DNA of 64,000 bases. It comes from Burkholderiales bacterium Ga0077547 (GTDB lineage Bacteria; Pseudomonadota; Gammaproteobacteria; Burkholderiales; Burkholderiaceae_C). Position 1 is the first letter of the stretch. Each line of letters starts with the position of its first letter. The notes under the pieces were generated by a model that ran no database searches, was not told where the DNA came from, and worked only from the letters and a program-made list of their open reading frames with translations. The stretch covers positions 1 through 64,000 of the forward strand of contig LNEY01000022.1 of NCBI GenBank assembly GCA_001464195.1, written 5' to 3'. Below, piece after piece: positions 60,925-64,000 of the stretch. Position numbers and translations under genes: made by a program.

Positions 60925-61512
60925 TCACGCCAGCACTTCTGCCGCCAGACAACACACCCCTTCGCGCAGCACATACCGCTCGCCAGTGGCCGGGCAGGAG
61001 GCGATGCCGTCGCCCTTGAGTGGCAAGCTCAGCGGCTCGCCGTGGCGACTCATCCAGCCAATCTGGCGCGCTGGCACGCCGACCACCAGTGCGTAATCCG
61101 GCACGTTGCGGCTCACGACCGCACCGGCTCCAATGAAGGCGTAGCGGCCGATGGTGGTGCCGCAGACCACGGTGCAATTGGCGCCGAGCGTCGCGCCTTG
61201 GCGGACCAGGGTCTTGCACAACTCGGCGCCACGCAACACGCCAGCGCGGGGGTTGAACACATTGGTGAAGACCACGCTCGGGCCGCAGAACACGGCGTCT
61301 TCGAGCGTCACTGCGTCATAGACCGATACGTTGTTCTGGATGTTGACGTTGTGCCCGATGCTGACTTCGTTGCCGATGTACACACCTTGACCCAGCGCGC
61401 AGTTCGTGCCGATGCGGGCCCCTGCACACACATGCGCGAAGTGCGCCACGCGCGTCCCGTCCCCAAGTTGCGCACCTGGGTCGACCACAGCGGTCGGGTG
61501 AATCAGCCCCAT
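60925..61512 (-). CDS. Left-handed beta-helix acyltransferase (WbpD-like N-acetyltransferase)
   Basis: [87 protein letters not shown]. Confidence 0.9.
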   Translation of the reverse strand: MGLIHPTAVVDPGAQLGDGTRVAHFAHVCAGARIGTNCALGQGVYIGNEVSIGHNVNIQNNVSVYDAVTLEDAVFCGPSVVFTNVFNPRAGVLRGAELCKTLVRQGATLGANCTVVCGTTIGRYAFIGAGAVVSRNVPDYALVVGVPARQIGWMSRHGEPLSLPLKGDGIASCPATGERYVLREGVCCLAAEVLA

Positions 61513-61687
61513 CAGCAGCCGGGCCGATCACGGCGGCAGGGCAAACCCACAGCGCCAGCGCGAGCTCTCATCGCACAGTGTCAGCAGAGACGTGTTTGAG
61601 CATGCGCCGGATTTTAGGCGCGGTAGCGGGCCTCTAGCGCGCAAAGCCCCCAACCTAAAATCAACGACCGTTCCCATCCTCGCCCCC

Positions 61688-63250
61688 ATGACTGCAGACC
61701 ACGCCCCCTCCGCGCCGCACTCGCCCGCCACCGCCAGCCCTGCGCCGGACGAGAACCAGCTCATCACGGAGCGTCGAGAGAAGCTGTCCGCGATCCGTGT
61801 CGCCGCGCAAGCCAGTGGAGGCGTCGCCTTCCCGAACGACTTCAAGCCTGCAAACCGCGCCGCTGAGCTGGTCTCGCACCACAGCGAGCGCAGCAACGAG
61901 GAACTCGAAGCGCTGAACCTCAACGTCAGCGTGGCAGGGCGCATGCTGCTGAAGCGGGTGATGGGCAAGGCCAGCTTCTGCACGCTGCAAGATGGCTCGC
62001 TCGGCACCACCGGCGGGCGCATCCAGCTGTTCGTCACCAAGGACGCACTGGGCGAGGCGGCCTACGAATCGTTCAAGCACCTGGACCTGGGCGACATCCT
62101 CGGCGCCGAGGGGCTGCTGTTCAAGACCAAGACCGGCGAGCTGTCGGTGCGCGTGACCACGCTGCGCCTGCTGACCAAGAGCCTGCGCCCGCTGCCCGAC
62201 AAGTTCCACGGCATGAGCGATCAGGAACAGAAGTACCGCCAGCGCTATGTCGACTTGATCACCGACGACACCGCCCGCATGCGTTTCACCGCCCGCAGCA
62301 AGGCACTGAGCTCGATCCGCCAGTTCATGGTCGACCACGGCTTCATGGAAGTGGAAACACCCATGCTGCACCCGATCCCTGGCGGCGCCAACGCCAAGCC
62401 CTTCGTCACCCACCACAACGCGCTCGACCAGCAGATGTTCCTGCGCATCGCGCCCGAGCTGTACCTGAAGCGGCTGATCGTGGGTGGCTTCGAGCGGGTG
62501 TTCGAGATCAACCGCAGCTTCCGCAACGAAGGCATCAGCGTTCGGCACAACCCCGAATTCACGATGATGGAGTTTTACGCCGCGTACTGGAACCACCACG
62601 ACCTGATGGACTACACCGAGCAGGTGCTGCGCCACGCCGCGCGCGGTGCCACCGGCTCGGCCACACTCACTTATGGCGGCAAGACGGTCGATCTGGACGC
62701 CCCTTTTGCACGGCTGACGGTGCGCGATTCACTGGTCGCCTACGCCGGCCTGAGCGCCGCCGAAGCAGGCGATGTGAAAGTACTGCACGCAAAGCTGAAG
62801 TCGCTGGGCGAGGAACCGCCGGCGCACTGGAAGCTGCCCGAGCTGCAGTTCGGCCTGTTCGAGGCCGTGGTCGAGGAACAGCTGTGGAACCCGACCTTCA
62901 TCATCGATTACCCGGTCGAAGTCAGCCCGCTGGCACGTGCTTCGGACACCGACCCCTCGATCACCGAGCGCTTCGAGCTGTTCATCACCGGCCGCGAATA
63001 CGCCAACGGCTTTTCCGAGCTGAACGACGCCGAAGACCAGGCTGAACGCTTTAAAAAGCAAATGGCCAACAAGGACGCTGGCGACGAAGAGGCGATGTAC
63101 TACGACGCCGATTTCATCCGCGCACTGGAAATCGGCATGCCGCCCACCGGCGGTTGCGGCATCGGCATCGATCGGCTGATGATGTTGATCACCGACAGCC
63201 CGAGCATCCGCGACGTGATCCTGTTCCCGTCACTGCGCAAGGAAGGTTAA
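61688..63250 (+). CDS. lysS: Lysine--tRNA ligase
   Basis: [19 protein letters not shown]...[26 protein letters not shown]...[33 protein letters not shown] 61688. Confidence 0.97.
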   Translation: MTADHAPSAPHSPATASPAPDENQLITERREKLSAIRVAAQASGGVAFPNDFKPANRAAELVSHHSERSNEELEALNLNVSVAGRMLLKRVMGKASFCTLQDGSLGTTGGRIQLFVTKDALGEAAYESFKHLDLGDILGAEGLLFKTKTGELSVRVTTLRLLTKSLRPLPDKFHGMSDQEQKYRQRYVDLITDDTARMRFTARSKALSSIRQFMVDHGFMEVETPMLHPIPGGANAKPFVTHHNALDQQMFLRIAPELYLKRLIVGGFERVFEINRSFRNEGISVRHNPEFTMMEFYAAYWNHHDLMDYTEQVLRHAARGATGSATLTYGGKTVDLDAPFARLTVRDSLVAYAGLSAAEAGDVKVLHAKLKSLGEEPPAHWKLPELQFGLFEAVVEEQLWNPTFIIDYPVEVSPLARASDTDPSITERFELFITGREYANGFSELNDAEDQAERFKKQMANKDAGDEEAMYYDADFIRALEIGMPPTGGCGIGIDRLMMLITDSPSIRDVILFPSLRKEG

Positions 63251-63263
63251 GGCGTCTGCGCGC

Positions 63264-63367
63264 GAGCGCCGTGGTGGGCCGCTATGTTCCGTTCATGTCC
63301 TCCGAGTCGGGCTGCGCCCAACTCTCCCCCTTTACTTCACTCCACACAGCGACCCACCGCGGCGCTC
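63264..63367. repeat. Palindromic dispersed repeat, type A, copy 3 (104 nt)
   Basis: Arms GAGCGCCGTGGTGGGCCGCTATGT / ACACAGCGACCCACCGCGGCGCTC (21/24); shares CGTTCATGTCC and CTCCCCCTTTACTTCACTCCACACAGCGACCCACCGC with copy 1. Confidence 0.85.
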
Positions 63368-63423
63368 CTCTAAGCAACGGAGAAGTCGAAGGTTTCGAGT
63401 CTTCGCAAACAACGACGGTGCCT

Positions 63424-63533
63424 GCTGCCGAGGGTGTGGGGTGACCGGCGCAGCGAAGTAAAGGAGGAGCTATCGGCCGCAGGCCGATAGTGGGGGACAT
63501 GAGCGGAGCCGGTTACCCCATGCCCTCGGCAGC
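63424..63533. repeat. Palindromic dispersed repeat, type B, copy 2
   Basis: Arms GCTGCCGAGGGTGTGGGGTGACCGGC / GCCGGTTACCCCATGCCCTCGGCAGC; shares GAAGTAAAGGAGGAG and GGGGGACATGAGCGGAGCCGGT with copy 1; internal 9-bp hairpin CTATCGGCC-GCA-GGCCGATAG. Confidence 0.85.
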
Positions 63534-63543
63534 ACCCTGGCAT

Positions 63544-64000
63544 TCATCTGTGTTTGAACACCGGCTTGCGCTTGTTCACGAAGGCATCCATGCCTTCCTT
63601 CTGGTCTTCGGTGGCGAACAGCGAGTGGAACATTCGGCGCTCGTAGCCGATGCCGTCGGAAAGCGAGCCTTCGAAGGCGCGGTTGACGCACTCCTTGGCC
63701 ATCATCACGCTCGGGCCGCTGAATTCGCAGACGCTTTTTGCAGCCTCCAGCGCCACGGTCATCAGTTCGGCAGCCGGCACCACGCGAGACACCAGGCCGG
63801 CCCGCTCGGCCTCGGCGGCATCCATCATCCGGCCCGTCAGCACCAGGTCCATCGCCTTGGCCTTGCCGATGGCTCGCGGCAGGCGCTGAGTGCCGCCCGC
63901 GCCGGGGATGATGCCGAGCTTGATCTCGGGCTGGCCGAACTTCGCGGTGTCGGCCGCGATGATGAAGTCGCACATCATCGCCAGCTCGCAGCCGCCCCCC
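63544..64000 (-). CDS. Enoyl-CoA hydratase/isomerase family protein (N-terminus beyond window)
   Basis: Reads [73 protein letters not shown]...; frame open at the window edge. Confidence 0.93.
   Translation of the reverse strand, partial: GGGCELAMMCDFIIAADTAKFGQPEIKLGIIPGAGGTQRLPRAIGKAKAMDLVLTGRMMDAAEAERAGLVSRVVPAAELMTVALEAAKSVCEFSGPSVMMAKECVNRAFEGSLSDGIGYERRMFHSLFATEDQKEGMDAFVNKRKPVFKHR

Overview
This 64 kb window looks like ordinary chromosome from a high-GC betaproteobacterium, probably Burkholderiales, judging by gene order and protein similarity to families I recognise. Left to right it contains: (1) a urease region, with an NCS1-type transporter fused to a hybrid histidine kinase, a LuxR-type response regulator, ureA, a small His-rich membrane ORF, ureB, ureC, and ureEFG. 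An Fbp-type iron ABC transporter with mixed gene orientations splits ureC from ureEFG. (2) A small lower-GC islet at 13.6-15.2 kb, with a cassette-like ORF, an attC-like hairpin and a YefM/YoeB toxin-antitoxin pair. (3) Housekeeping genes: psd, sppA, Rieske, HAD phosphatase, rluC, rne, nagZ, acpS, pdxJ, recO, era, rnc, lepB, lepA, mucD, rseB, rseA, rpoE, fabF, acpP, fabG, fabD, fabH, plsX, rpmF, yceD, maf, and a DEAD-box helicase. (4) A surface polysaccharide cluster (rmlBDAC, two initiating transferases, sugar modification genes, glycosyltransferases, a flippase). (5) lysS and a partial enoyl-CoA hydratase. The strongest unexplained signals are a dispersed palindromic repeat family of about 130 nt (types A and B, five units at three loci). 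Its first unit always starts 13-29 nt after a stop codon in the same orientation, and its arms show compensatory changes. Other leads are the solitary attC-like site, the transporter-kinase fusion, and a candidate small RNA upstream of lepA. No rRNA, tRNA or CRISPR array was recognised. All calls are by reading; no searches were run.
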